A DNA stretch of 32,369 nt, taken from assembly GCA_934539295.1 (NCBI GenBank), contig CAKTCN010000036.1, forward strand, positions 1 to 32,369, read 5' to 3'. The translations under genes and the position numbers were made by a program. Below are positions 25,184 through 32,369 of this stretch, in pieces; the stretch's first letter is position 1; every line of letters starts with the position of its first letter. The notes beneath the pieces are model-generated. The model did not search any database, was not told the DNA's origin, and saw only the letters and a list, made by a program, of their open reading frames with translations. The stretch is from an uncultured Allosphingosinicella sp. (GTDB lineage: Bacteria; Pseudomonadota; Alphaproteobacteria; Sphingomonadales; Sphingomonadaceae).

Positions 25184-26362
25184 ACCGACTCCGCCAATCG
25201 GTCCTCAATGTAAGTTTCGATGTTCTTGTAGTCGTTGTCTTTAAGGCAGCGCTTCACCCATTCGGCACACATCGCATGCCAAAGTACCTGACTCCCCATC
25301 ATCAGACGCTTGGCCGCCTCTCTGACCCATTCGTGGTGATCCCCGAAAGTCATAGCTGCGCTACATGCGTCCGTGACAGCGGACGTATCCCTAAGCAGAC
25401 GTATCCACATATCGCCCCAGTTCATTGCTTCCAAATCCTCGAACACAACGCGTTCTGGCGGCTCGCCTCCGGGCAGCACACAGCAGCCCGACGCTGCATC
25501 GCAGTCACCGTCGAGGAATACGCCCACCGGCCGGTGGAAGCGTTTACTGGCGACCATCTGCCCAAGTTGGTATCCAACCGATGCCGCACCGTAGGGACTG
25601 ATAACAAGCCTCGATGCGATATCCGCGTTTCGTTGGGAAAGTATTTCCAATAGCCAAGTCTTGGCAGCGTCGTCTTCTACATAGAGTTCGCATTCATGGT
25701 GCTGAACATCGTCCATCTTACTTAGAGCAAACTCCGGACTCACGCCTATCATCGCCTGACGAACACCGTCTTGCTCAAAGATCTGCAGCCTAGCTTGCTT
25801 GGGCAGCTCCTCCAGAACATACGGCGAATGCGTCGTGAGGATAATCTGAAGTTCTCGCTCCCGACAAACAGTGGCCAAGTCCCGTATAAGTCTGCGCTGT
25901 GCACGTGGATGTAGAGACGACTCGATTTCATCGATCAAGATAAATCCATACTTCGGCAGATCTGCCTGGATAAGTTCCGCGATAGTAGTTTCGCCCTGTC
26001 CCTGGTGATACCCTGAGTAAGACGCAGAGGTGCGCTGTAGGACCGGAATACGGCGCTCGGCGTCCACGTCCGCGAGAGCCATTTTCGCTTGGTCGTATTT
26101 GTGTCCAAGGATGCTCGAGAGCCGGGCGAGCCGTTCGTCATCGAACTTTTCAGCGGAGGCCTCAACGTGAGAACTCTTAGCGATCTTCGCGTATCCGGTC
26201 CGGCCCCCGATCGGCACGATTCTGCTCAAGTCGTGGAATTGAACGTCTCGGAGTGGTCGATCTGAGTTTCCTTTCCACCTTTCTGAATGGATGCGGATAC
26301 TCCCATGCGGTCTCGTTCTGCCACGAACGCTCTAAGCGGCGGACTTCCTTGCTGAGCGGCAT
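25180..26362 (-). pseudogene. OLD-like AAA ATPase/TOPRIM protein lacking its P-loop
   Basis: The true start appears to be ATG 26362 (GGGAG eight bases upstream), giving MPLSKEVRRLERSWQNETAW. The frame then fails, and a second frame takes over near 26300 with HSERWKGNSDRPLRDVQFHD leading into DLSRIVPIGGRTGY. The rest is well preserved: the ABC-like signature helix region GQGETTIAELIQADL, Walker B FILIDEIESSLHPRAQRRL, the switch region ILTTHSPYVLEELP, and a TOPRIM-like ELYVEDDAAK with VFLDGDCD. Related proteins carry a Walker A (G-x-x-G-x-G-K-S/T) between these two segments; it is absent here, so an internal deletion of very roughly 100 residues plus a frame change removed it. Such ATPases resemble OLD-family nucleases involved in DNA metabolism or phage defence. 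Confidence 0.8.
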
Positions 26363-26526
26363 CTATCGTCTCCCGTGCGAAACAGCGCGCGATTTCCGTA
26401 GCTGCCGCGCGCATAATGAGCAGTAGGCGAACGCGCGTCGTGAAATCGCCCGGAAAGACAGGCGGTAAGACAGGGAGACTGCCTTTCTCGCCTGATCCTA
26501 AGCAAAGAAGTTCATATCGAATACAT

Positions 26527-26685
26527 ATGAACAAGCTTCCTCTCGCCAAGCGCACCCAAATTCTCGCGATGCTGTGTAAGGGGTCGTCCATGCGATCGAT
26601 CAGCCGGGTTGTGGACGTGTCGATCAACACCGTCACGAAGTTGCTTGAGGAAGCCGGCGAGGCTTGCCTCGCATTGCATGACGAA
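26527..26685 (+). pseudogene. IS1-type transposase, N-terminal fragment
   Basis: From ATG 26527 the sequence MNKLPLAKRTQILAMLCKGS, then MRSISRVVDVSINTVTKLL and GEACLALHDE, is the helix-turn-helix N-terminus of the IS1-type transposases common in alphaproteobacteria. After residue 53 the match stops; the frame runs on to 26829 with unrelated sequence. The zinc-finger and catalytic DDE parts are missing, so it cannot transpose. It lies right behind the deleted ATPase gene and just before the PLP-enzyme cassette. Confidence 0.85.
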
Positions 26686-26829
26686 CCGCCGTTATGGAGA
26701 CAGCGGCAGAAAGCAGCAACGCAGCACGACGCACAGGAAAGTTCACCTAAAGCCCCTTTATACATTGACGATATGTTGTATTATTGCATCTGGCCTGTGC
26801 AGCATCGCGGGTCCAGCGGGAGCCAATAA

Positions 26830-28092
26830 TTGCACGGGCGCAGAGCATTCATGGGATTGGTCGGCGGCACAGCTGCGGGAACAGCGCTTGCTGCCCCCAT
26901 AGGAGCGATGTTCGGAGCGACAGACGCGATGCCAGGTCGCTACGACGTCGATCGCAGCTTCGCGAACTTCGATGCCGCTTATTACGGCGCGATGACCCGA
27001 ACGGTCGCCGCCACCTATCGTCGCCACGGTGAGTGGGTGAACCGCAACAATGCACTGTTCCTGCGCAGCGCCTTGCCGGGGCCCACCCGCGACGCACGGT
27101 TACAGCCCTCCGTCAAAAGCGTTGCCGATCTGATCGGCGCGCGCGCGGACGAGGTCGCCCTGTGCGCTGGCGGAACCGAAGCACTATACGGTTTAATCGT
27201 GAACTACCGGCCGCTGCAGGCTGGCGAGGCCATCATCACGGCCGATATCGACTATGATGAAATGCAACACGCCATGGCGCATCTCGCATCAGCACGCGGC
27301 GCCCGGCAACTGCGGATCGCCATTCCGGAGCCTTCAACGACGGCGAACATTCTTGCCGCTTACGAGGAAGCACTGCGAAATACGCCGCGAGCCCGCCTGC
27401 TCCTTCTAACCCACGTTTCAAACCGCAACGGCCTGGTTCTGCCGATCCGCGAGATCGCCGCGATGGCCAAGGCCCGCGGCATCGACGTCATCCTCGACAG
27501 CGCCCAATCAGTGGGTCTGCTGCCCGTCGACGTTGACGATCTCGGGATCGATTTCATGGGGTTCAGTCTCCACAAATGGGTGGCAGCTCCGCTCGGCACT
27601 GGCGCGGTCTACATCCGTAACAAGCGTCTTGCGGACATCGCGCCGTGGCTCGGCAACCATATCCACGGCGATGACGACATCCAGGCTCGCGTGCCCACGG
27701 GCACTGTCGATTTCGCGGCAAGGCTGACGATACCCACCGCAATCAGCGAACATCGCGCGATCGGGCCAGAGCGCAAGGTTGCAGAACTCGTCGCCAAGCG
27801 TGAACACTGGGCAGCGGGTGTTCGCGACATTTCCGGTTTGCAGATCGTTCACAGCGAGGAGCCGGGCCGCTCTGCCGTAATTGGGGCGTTCAGGCTTCCG
27901 GGCCAACGAACGTGGGAGCAGGCGCGCGCAGCGCAGCAGCGCTTCATCGAGAAGCACCGGGTTCTTATTGTAGCCAAGCAGGGGCTGGCGTCGGGCCCGG
28001 TGCTGCGGGTCACGCCCGCCTTGTTCAATACCGATGACGACCTCTACCGGCTCGTTACCGCAATCCGAGCCGAACGGAGCCTGTTTGTCTGA
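26830..28092 (+). CDS. Tat-exported PLP-dependent enzyme, class V aminotransferase fold (PvdN-like)
   Basis: A 420-residue PLP enzyme of the class V aminotransferase fold. PLP contacts are visible: ILDSAQSVG with D223 and Q226, and the Schiff-base lysine K249 in GFSLHKWVAAPLG. The N-terminus GRRAFMGLVGGTAAGTALAAP is a twin-arginine signal, so the folded holoenzyme should go to the periplasm. That is unusual for this fold; the known case is PvdN, which modifies pyoverdine in the periplasm. The start is TTG 26830, immediately after an in-frame TAA, with GGAG seven bases upstream. It precedes the DUF2946/TonB receptor/PepSY genes on the same strand by 150 bases, suggesting work on an imported or exported metallophore. 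The isopenicillin-epimerase-like subgroup is an alternative label. Confidence 0.87.
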   Translation: MHGRRAFMGLVGGTAAGTALAAPIGAMFGATDAMPGRYDVDRSFANFDAAYYGAMTRTVAATYRRHGEWVNRNNALFLRSALPGPTRDARLQPSVKSVADLIGARADEVALCAGGTEALYGLIVNYRPLQAGEAIITADIDYDEMQHAMAHLASARGARQLRIAIPEPSTTANILAAYEEALRNTPRARLLLLTHVSNRNGLVLPIREIAAMAKARGIDVILDSAQSVGLLPVDVDDLGIDFMGFSLHKWVAAPLGTGAVYIRNKRLADIAPWLGNHIHGDDDIQARVPTGTVDFAARLTIPTAISEHRAIGPERKVAELVAKREHWAAGVRDISGLQIVHSEEPGRSAVIGAFRLPGQRTWEQARAAQQRFIEKHRVLIVAKQGLASGPVLRVTPALFNTDDDLYRLVTAIRAERSLFV

Positions 28093-28242
28093 CCACCATG
28101 TGTCGGTGCCAAAAGCTCCTAGACGCGGCCACCGCAGATGCCGAGCAGATGGATGGTCGAGTGAACGCCGTTAGAGCCTAGCGCAGGTTGTGGGACAGAA
28201 TGCCGGAGTGACAGGTAGACGCGGGAAGGGTAACCGCTTGTC

Positions 28243-28653
28243 GTGCTCGCGGTTCGCACCCTACTGGCGCAACGCCACCTCGCCCCGCTTCTGTGCGTGG
28301 CGACGCTGCTGCTGAAGCTGCTGGTGCCCACCGACTACATGATCGACAGCGTTCATGGCCGCCTCACCATTACCCTCTGCTCGGGTGTCGAGCCGCGCAC
28401 CATGACGAGCGAAATGCCGGGTATGCATGGGGACATGCCCAACCACGGCAAATCCAAGGATCACGGCAAGGCCGAGATGCCGTGCGCCTTCTCCGGCCTA
28501 TCGGCTGCAGCCCTGGGCGCGATCGATCCGATCCAGCTCGCCGCGCTCATCGCCTTCGTTATGGCGATGGGCATCATCGGCATCGCGCTGCTTCCGCCAT
28601 CCACGCCGCCATATCTGCGCCCGCCCCTGAGAGGGCCACCCGCTTACCTTTGA
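28243..28653 (+). CDS. DUF2946-type His/Met-rich membrane protein
   Basis: A 136-residue small membrane protein. It has an N-terminal hydrophobic stretch (about 12-29), a Met/His-rich linker at 58-80 (MPGMHGDMPNHGKSKDHGK then AEMP), the motif MPCAFSGL at 79-86 and a C-terminal membrane helix (about 96-117). This matches the loosely defined DUF2946 group found next to metal receptors. The Met, His and Cys residues suggest binding of copper or a similar soft metal in the periplasm; that is inference. GTG 28243 is preceded by GGAAGGG about 13 bases upstream. It is 80 bases before the TonB receptor and probably in its operon. Confidence 0.75.
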   Translation: MLAVRTLLAQRHLAPLLCVATLLLKLLVPTDYMIDSVHGRLTITLCSGVEPRTMTSEMPGMHGDMPNHGKSKDHGKAEMPCAFSGLSAAALGAIDPIQLAALIAFVMAMGIIGIALLPPSTPPYLRPPLRGPPAYL

Positions 28654-28733
28654 TCCTGAATTCGTCGCCGTCCCGCACGGCACGTCGATATGCGCCCCCG
28701 CGAGCAACGCGGTGGGCCGATCAAGGGTATCCC

Positions 28734-30809
28734 ATGCATCGATCCTATTTCCTGGCGAGCGCCGCGGCGCCTTGCCTCCTGCTGGCCTTCCCGGCCGGCG
28801 CACAAACGCGCGAGACAAGTCCGCCAAGCGCTCCGGTGCGCAGCGTAAGCGCCCAGGCCTCCACCAGCGACATCGTGGTGACTGCCACGCCCACCGTGGC
28901 GCAGGCCACTGCCGAAATCGAGCAAACCCCCGGTGGCGTCGAGGTCGTGCCGGACACCGCCTTCAAGAACACGCCAGTCCAGACCATCAAGGACGTGCTG
29001 CAATACGTCCCCGGCGTCATCGTCCAGCCTCGCATGGGCGACGACGTGCGCCTGTCGATCCGCGGCTCGGGCCTGTCGCGTGCCTATGGCGTGCGCGGTA
29101 TCACGCTCACCATCGACGGCATTCCGATGAACACGTCGGATGGGCTGCTCGACTTCTTCGAGGTCGATCCGAGCGCCTACCGCTATGTCGAGGTGTTCAA
29201 GGGGGCCAATGCGCTACGCTACGGCTCCAATGCCCTAGGCGGCGCGATCAACCTCGTCACGCCGGTCGGCCGCGACGCATCGCCGCTCGATGCCCGGATC
29301 GACGTCGGTAGCTTCGGCTATGTGAAGGGGCAGGCGAGCACCGGCGGTGTCTCCGGCGATCTCGACTATTTCGCGACCGTCTCCGCCGAGACGAACGACG
29401 GCTACCGCGATCATAGCAACGGGCACCAGTTTCGGAGCAACCTTAACCTCGGCTACCGCATCTCGCCGGACGTCGAAACCCGCTTCTACGTCTATGCGAC
29501 CAGCACCAAGCAGCGCATTCCGGGAGAGGTCAGCAAGGAGCAGGCGCTCGATGATCCGCGCTCGGCAAACCCCGAATGGGTGCGGCAGGACCAGCAGCGT
29601 AACGTCCGCTCGATCCGCGTCGCCAACAAGACGACCGCGCGCCTGGGCGACACCACGGTTGAGGCCGGCATCTTCTACAACAACCGGCATGTCCGCCACC
29701 CGATCTACCAATGGCTCGACTTCACGGTCGATGACTATGGTGCGTTCGTGCGCGCCGTTGACGACCGCTCGCGCGGGGCGGTGCGCAATCGACTGATCGT
29801 CGGCGCGAACCTGCAGAACGGTAAAATCGACACGGAGCAGTCCATCAACCTGGACGGCGCGGTCAAGGGCGCGCTCGCCGCTTCGATGGTCGACAAGTCA
29901 CGCAACCTCTCGGCTTATGTCGAGGACTCGTTGTTCGTCGCGCCGAACCTCGCCCTGATTGCTGGGCTCCAGTACCTTCATGCGCGCCGCGACCGGCAGG
30001 ATCGCTTCCTGACGGACGGCAACCAGTCTGGCGCCAAGACCTACAACCTGTGGAGCCCGCGAGCGGGCATCCTGTGGAACGTCACCGCCGACGCGCAGGT
30101 ATTCGGAAACGTGTCGCGCAGCGCTGAGGTGCCGACCTACGACGCCAACTCGTTCGCGACCCCGGTGAGCGCGAACCTAAGGGCGCAGCGCGCCACCACC
30201 TACGAGATCGGCACACGCGGCAAGCGCGGCGGGATCGGGTGGGACGTCTCGCTCTACCGATCGGAGATCAGGAATGAGCTGCAATGCCTGACTACCGGGC
30301 CGTTCAGCGCGTGCAGCGTCATCAACGTCGATCGTACGGTGCATCAGGGCATCGAAGCGGGCCTGAACGCTGATCTGCCTCTATCGGCGCTCACCGCGGG
30401 AGACAGCCTCGCGATCACGGCAGCCTATACCTACAGCAACTTCTTCTTCCGCAACGACAGCCGCTACGGCGACAACGCGCTGCCGGGCATCCCCAACCAC
30501 TATCTCCGTGCCGAATCGCTCTACCGGCATCCGACCGGCATCTACGCCGGGCCGAACGTCGAATGGGCATTCGGCCACTATTTTGCCGACAATGCCAACA
30601 GCCTGACTGTAGACCCTTACGCCTTGCTGGGGCTCAAGCTCGGCTACGATCGGGGCGGGCGCTGGTCCGCTTACGTGGAAGGCCGCAATCTCACAGGTAA
30701 GCACTACATCTCCACGGTCGCCATCGCCGGGGTGGCGAGCGCGACCTCGGAAATCTTCAACCCGGGCATAGGACGGGCCGTGTTCGGCGGTCTGCGCTAC
30801 CGCTGGTGA
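28734..30809 (+). CDS. TonB-dependent receptor (metal/siderophore type)
   Basis: A 691-residue outer-membrane receptor. Signal peptide 1-23 (FPAGAQ), TonB box TSDIVVTATP (44-53), plug with IKDVLQYVPGVIVQPRMGDD, VRLSIRGSG, YRYVEVFKGANALRYGSNAL and GGAINLVTPVG, and a barrel ending VFGGLRYRW with the terminal aromatic residue. ATG 28734 has AAGGG six to seven bases upstream. Its stop overlaps the GTG start of the PepSY gene by four bases. Receptor plus DUF2946 plus PepSY partner is a recurring arrangement linked to iron or copper uptake. Two Cys in the barrel (LQCLTTGPFSACS) probably form a disulphide in an external loop. Ligand unknown. Confidence 0.93.
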   Translation: MHRSYFLASAAAPCLLLAFPAGAQTRETSPPSAPVRSVSAQASTSDIVVTATPTVAQATAEIEQTPGGVEVVPDTAFKNTPVQTIKDVLQYVPGVIVQPRMGDDVRLSIRGSGLSRAYGVRGITLTIDGIPMNTSDGLLDFFEVDPSAYRYVEVFKGANALRYGSNALGGAINLVTPVGRDASPLDARIDVGSFGYVKGQASTGGVSGDLDYFATVSAETNDGYRDHSNGHQFRSNLNLGYRISPDVETRFYVYATSTKQRIPGEVSKEQALDDPRSANPEWVRQDQQRNVRSIRVANKTTARLGDTTVEAGIFYNNRHVRHPIYQWLDFTVDDYGAFVRAVDDRSRGAVRNRLIVGANLQNGKIDTEQSINLDGAVKGALAASMVDKSRNLSAYVEDSLFVAPNLALIAGLQYLHARRDRQDRFLTDGNQSGAKTYNLWSPRAGILWNVTADAQVFGNVSRSAEVPTYDANSFATPVSANLRAQRATTYEIGTRGKRGGIGWDVSLYRSEIRNELQCLTTGPFSACSVINVDRTVHQGIEAGLNADLPLSALTAGDSLAITAAYTYSNFFFRNDSRYGDNALPGIPNHYLRAESLYRHPTGIYAGPNVEWAFGHYFADNANSLTVDPYALLGLKLGYDRGGRWSAYVEGRNLTGKHYISTVAIAGVASATSEIFNPGIGRAVFGGLRYRW

Positions 30810-32173
30810 CGGCCGTTACACTCCGATCCGAGCCCCGCCGCACCGCGCCGGATTCCCTCTATCCGCTGTTCTGGCGCTGGCACTTCTACGCCGGGCTGTT
30901 CGTGCTGCCCTTTATCCTGATCCTGTCGGTCACCGGCTCGATCTACCTATTCAAGCCGCAGATTGAGCGATGGGAGGAGCGGTCCTGGCTTGGGCTGGGT
31001 GCGGCCGGCACCGTATCGCCCGACCGGCAGTTGGCCGCGGTCCTCGCCGCGAACCCCGGAGCCCGCTTCAACCACTATCGCCTTCCTCGGGAGGCCGGCG
31101 ACGCGGCGATGGTCCAGCTCGGGCTGGCCGATGGCAAGCTGCGCGAGGTCTATGTCTCGCCGCAAGGGCGCGTGCTCGGTAACCTTGATCCCGATGCCCG
31201 CATCGCCGCGGTGGTGGCGCGCATCCACGGCTCGCTGCTGATCGGCCGCTGGGGCGACTGGCTGGTCGAGCTGGCGGCAAGCTGGACGATCGTGATGATC
31301 CTCACCGGCCTGTATCTCTGGTGGCCACGCCCGCTCCGCCTTGCCGGCACGCTCTGGCCGCGGCTCTCCTTACGCGGGCGTCCGCTGCTGAAGGACCTGC
31401 ACCGCGTGACCGGCTTCTGGATCGCGGGGCTGCTGCTCGTCATGCTCGCCAGTGGCCTGCCTTGGGCGGGTGTCTGGGGCAGCGCCTTTGCCTGGACCCG
31501 CGCGGAACTTGGCTGGGTCAAGGGACCGCAGGATTGGAAGATCGGTGTCGATGGCGGTCACGCCGGCCACGATCACGGCATGGCGATGCCGATGTCGCGG
31601 CCGGACGCTTCCGGCGCAAGTCTTCCGCTATCCACCTTCGTGGCGAGAGCCGAGGCCGAGCGCATGGCGTTCCCCGTGCTTGTGCTGCCGCCGCACGCTC
31701 CACAGGCGTTCGGTCCTCCGACCGGCGACGTGTGGACCGCCAAATCGGCCGCGCAGAACCGCACCCTGACGCGACAGGTGACCTACAATCCCGTCACAGG
31801 CGCAGAGAACGGGCGAAGCGGCTTCGCCGACCAGCATGCAATCGACCGCATCGTGAATACCGGCGTAGCTTGGCACGAGGGGCAGCTGTTCGGCATCGCC
31901 AACCAGATCATTGGGGTGCTCACGGCCGTTGCCCTGATCGGGCTCAGCTTGGTCGGCGTGCTGATGTGGTTGCGACGTCGTCCCGCAGGCGGGTTCGGCG
32001 CGCCTCCAGCAGCGCAAGTAAAGCTGGGCCAGGCGACGTTCGCGGTAATCGCGCTGGGCGTCTTGCTGCCGCTGTTCGGGGCGTCCATGCTGGCGATCCT
32101 GATCGTGGATCAGGTGCGAGGCTTCTTTGCTCGTTCGCAAATCACTGCTCACGGGCAGCGTCCACAACGCTAG
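30806..32173 (+). CDS. PepSY-associated membrane protein
   Basis: A 455-residue inner-membrane protein of the PepSY/PiuB type, thought to assist metal-siderophore reduction or uptake next to TonB receptors. About five membrane helices are visible: 28-49, 152-173, 202-224, 372-392 and 412-437, with periplasmic PepSY-like domains between them (for example VYVSPQGRVLGNL near 116-128 and VTYNPVTGAENG later). His residues at helix borders (LHRVTG, RIHGSL) could bind haem as in related reductases. A cluster GGHAGHDHGMAMPM at 250-263 is rich in His and Met, echoing the DUF2946 protein. The GTG start overlaps the receptor TGA, so they are translationally coupled. Last gene of the cassette. Confidence 0.88.
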   Translation: MTAVTLRSEPRRTAPDSLYPLFWRWHFYAGLFVLPFILILSVTGSIYLFKPQIERWEERSWLGLGAAGTVSPDRQLAAVLAANPGARFNHYRLPREAGDAAMVQLGLADGKLREVYVSPQGRVLGNLDPDARIAAVVARIHGSLLIGRWGDWLVELAASWTIVMILTGLYLWWPRPLRLAGTLWPRLSLRGRPLLKDLHRVTGFWIAGLLLVMLASGLPWAGVWGSAFAWTRAELGWVKGPQDWKIGVDGGHAGHDHGMAMPMSRPDASGASLPLSTFVARAEAERMAFPVLVLPPHAPQAFGPPTGDVWTAKSAAQNRTLTRQVTYNPVTGAENGRSGFADQHAIDRIVNTGVAWHEGQLFGIANQIIGVLTAVALIGLSLVGVLMWLRRRPAGGFGAPPAAQVKLGQATFAVIALGVLLPLFGASMLAILIVDQVRGFFARSQITAHGQRPQR

Positions 32174-32214
32174 AACTGAGACACGTCGGGCTCACGTTTG
32201 CTGTCCAGAAAACG

Positions 32215-32240
32215 GTCGGGGCTGTTGAAAAAAGCCCGAC
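32215..32240 (+). terminator. Possible terminator after the PepSY gene
   Basis: GTCGGGGCT (32215-32223) pairs with AGCCCGAC (32233-32240) with one bulged G around an A-rich loop, giving eight pairs about 40 bases after the PepSY stop. There is no T-run after it, so termination is plausible but unproven; the same bases also resemble an IS end. Confidence 0.4.
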
Positions 32241-32288
32241 GCTGCCCCGGCCGCCTGTCTCGCAAGGGATGGTGTTTTGGGACAGCCC
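32218..32288. mobile_element. IS-end-like or MITE-like 71-bp piece
   Basis: The left edge GGGCTGTTGAAAA and the reverse complement of the right edge, GGGCTGTCCCAAAA, share GGGCTGT and a trailing AAAA. Ends of the GGGCTGTCCC type are frequent in IS elements. It may be a tiny non-coding element or two unrelated IS scars next to each other, only seven bases from the terminal inverted repeat. Confidence 0.3.
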
Positions 32289-32295
32289 GATCAAC

Positions 32296-32369
32296 TAGGT
32301 CGTGAACCCATAAACGGCGGTGAGGACCAGCGCCGTCGGCACCGCGATCATCAATGCGATAGATGACCA
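32296..32369 (-). repeat. Right copy of 74-bp terminal inverted repeat (probable IS end)
   Basis: Exact reverse complement of 3-76. Read inward from the window edge it has the same hydrophobic frame ending in a stop at the TA boundary (TAG here, TAA on the left). The bases inside the boundary differ from the left copy, so the boundary at TA is sharp. With the left copy it shows that the segment lies between two inverted copies of one element. Confidence 0.9.

Noticed and set aside
26765..26784. Promoter TTGACG with TATTAT before the PLP-enzyme gene
   Set aside because: Only eight bases separate the two boxes, far from the usual 16-18, so I did not list it as a promoter.

Overview
The window looks like a piece of an alphaproteobacterial genome, most likely a sphingomonad (Sphingomonas or a close relative). 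GC content is high, there are three TonB-dependent outer-membrane receptors in 32 kb, and a secreted protein carries the PEP-CTERM tail of the PEPxxWxMM type common in sphingomonads. No rRNA, tRNA or CRISPR array was seen. The outer 74 bases at the two ends are a perfect inverted repeat (3-76 against 32296-32369). The segment is therefore bracketed by two oppositely oriented copies of one repeat, probably the ends of an insertion sequence; it could be an IS-bounded island or simply a contig that breaks at a repeat.

Layout. (1) 1-4000: a PaiB-like FMN-binding protein, a PEP-CTERM exported protein, a degraded IS6-family transposase, a stretch of gene remnants, and an intact NhaA sodium/proton antiporter. 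(2) 4049-9384, minus strand: a tightly coupled operon of an ABC ATPase, two ABC-2 permeases and a periplasmic M14 zinc carboxypeptidase. It is divergent from a TonB-dependent siderophore-type receptor (9500-11614), with a strong inverted repeat between them. (3) 11954-14248: a second TonB receptor with a His/Cys-rich loop like that of zinc receptors. (4) 14458-20379: two gene cassettes separated and bounded by three copies of a 54-base repeat. One holds an Rrf2 regulator, a FAD oxidoreductase broken by an in-frame TGA, and a glutathione S-transferase. The other holds LysR divergent from an SDR, amidohydrolase and siderophore-interacting-type flavoprotein operon, with a clear LysR box. (5) A GNAT acetyltransferase and a 1088-residue GAF/PAS hybrid histidine kinase. 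(6) 24715-26830: a decayed zone with a small gene carrying an internal amber codon, a 76-residue basic protein, an OLD-like ATPase that has lost its P-loop, and the front of an IS1-type transposase. (7) 26830-32173: a Tat-exported PLP enzyme of the class V fold (PvdN-like by architecture), a His/Met-rich DUF2946-type protein, a third TonB receptor and a PepSY membrane protein, all on the plus strand and tightly packed.

How they fit together. The recurring theme is uptake and handling of metals or metallophores: three receptors, a PepSY membrane partner, a siderophore-interacting-type flavoprotein, a periplasmic PLP enzyme and a peptidase/ABC operon. No siderophore biosynthesis gene is visible, so the receptors may import compounds made by others. 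The many broken genes and IS pieces mark this as accessory, recombining DNA. All functional names rest on motif and family recognition from the sequence; no database search was run.
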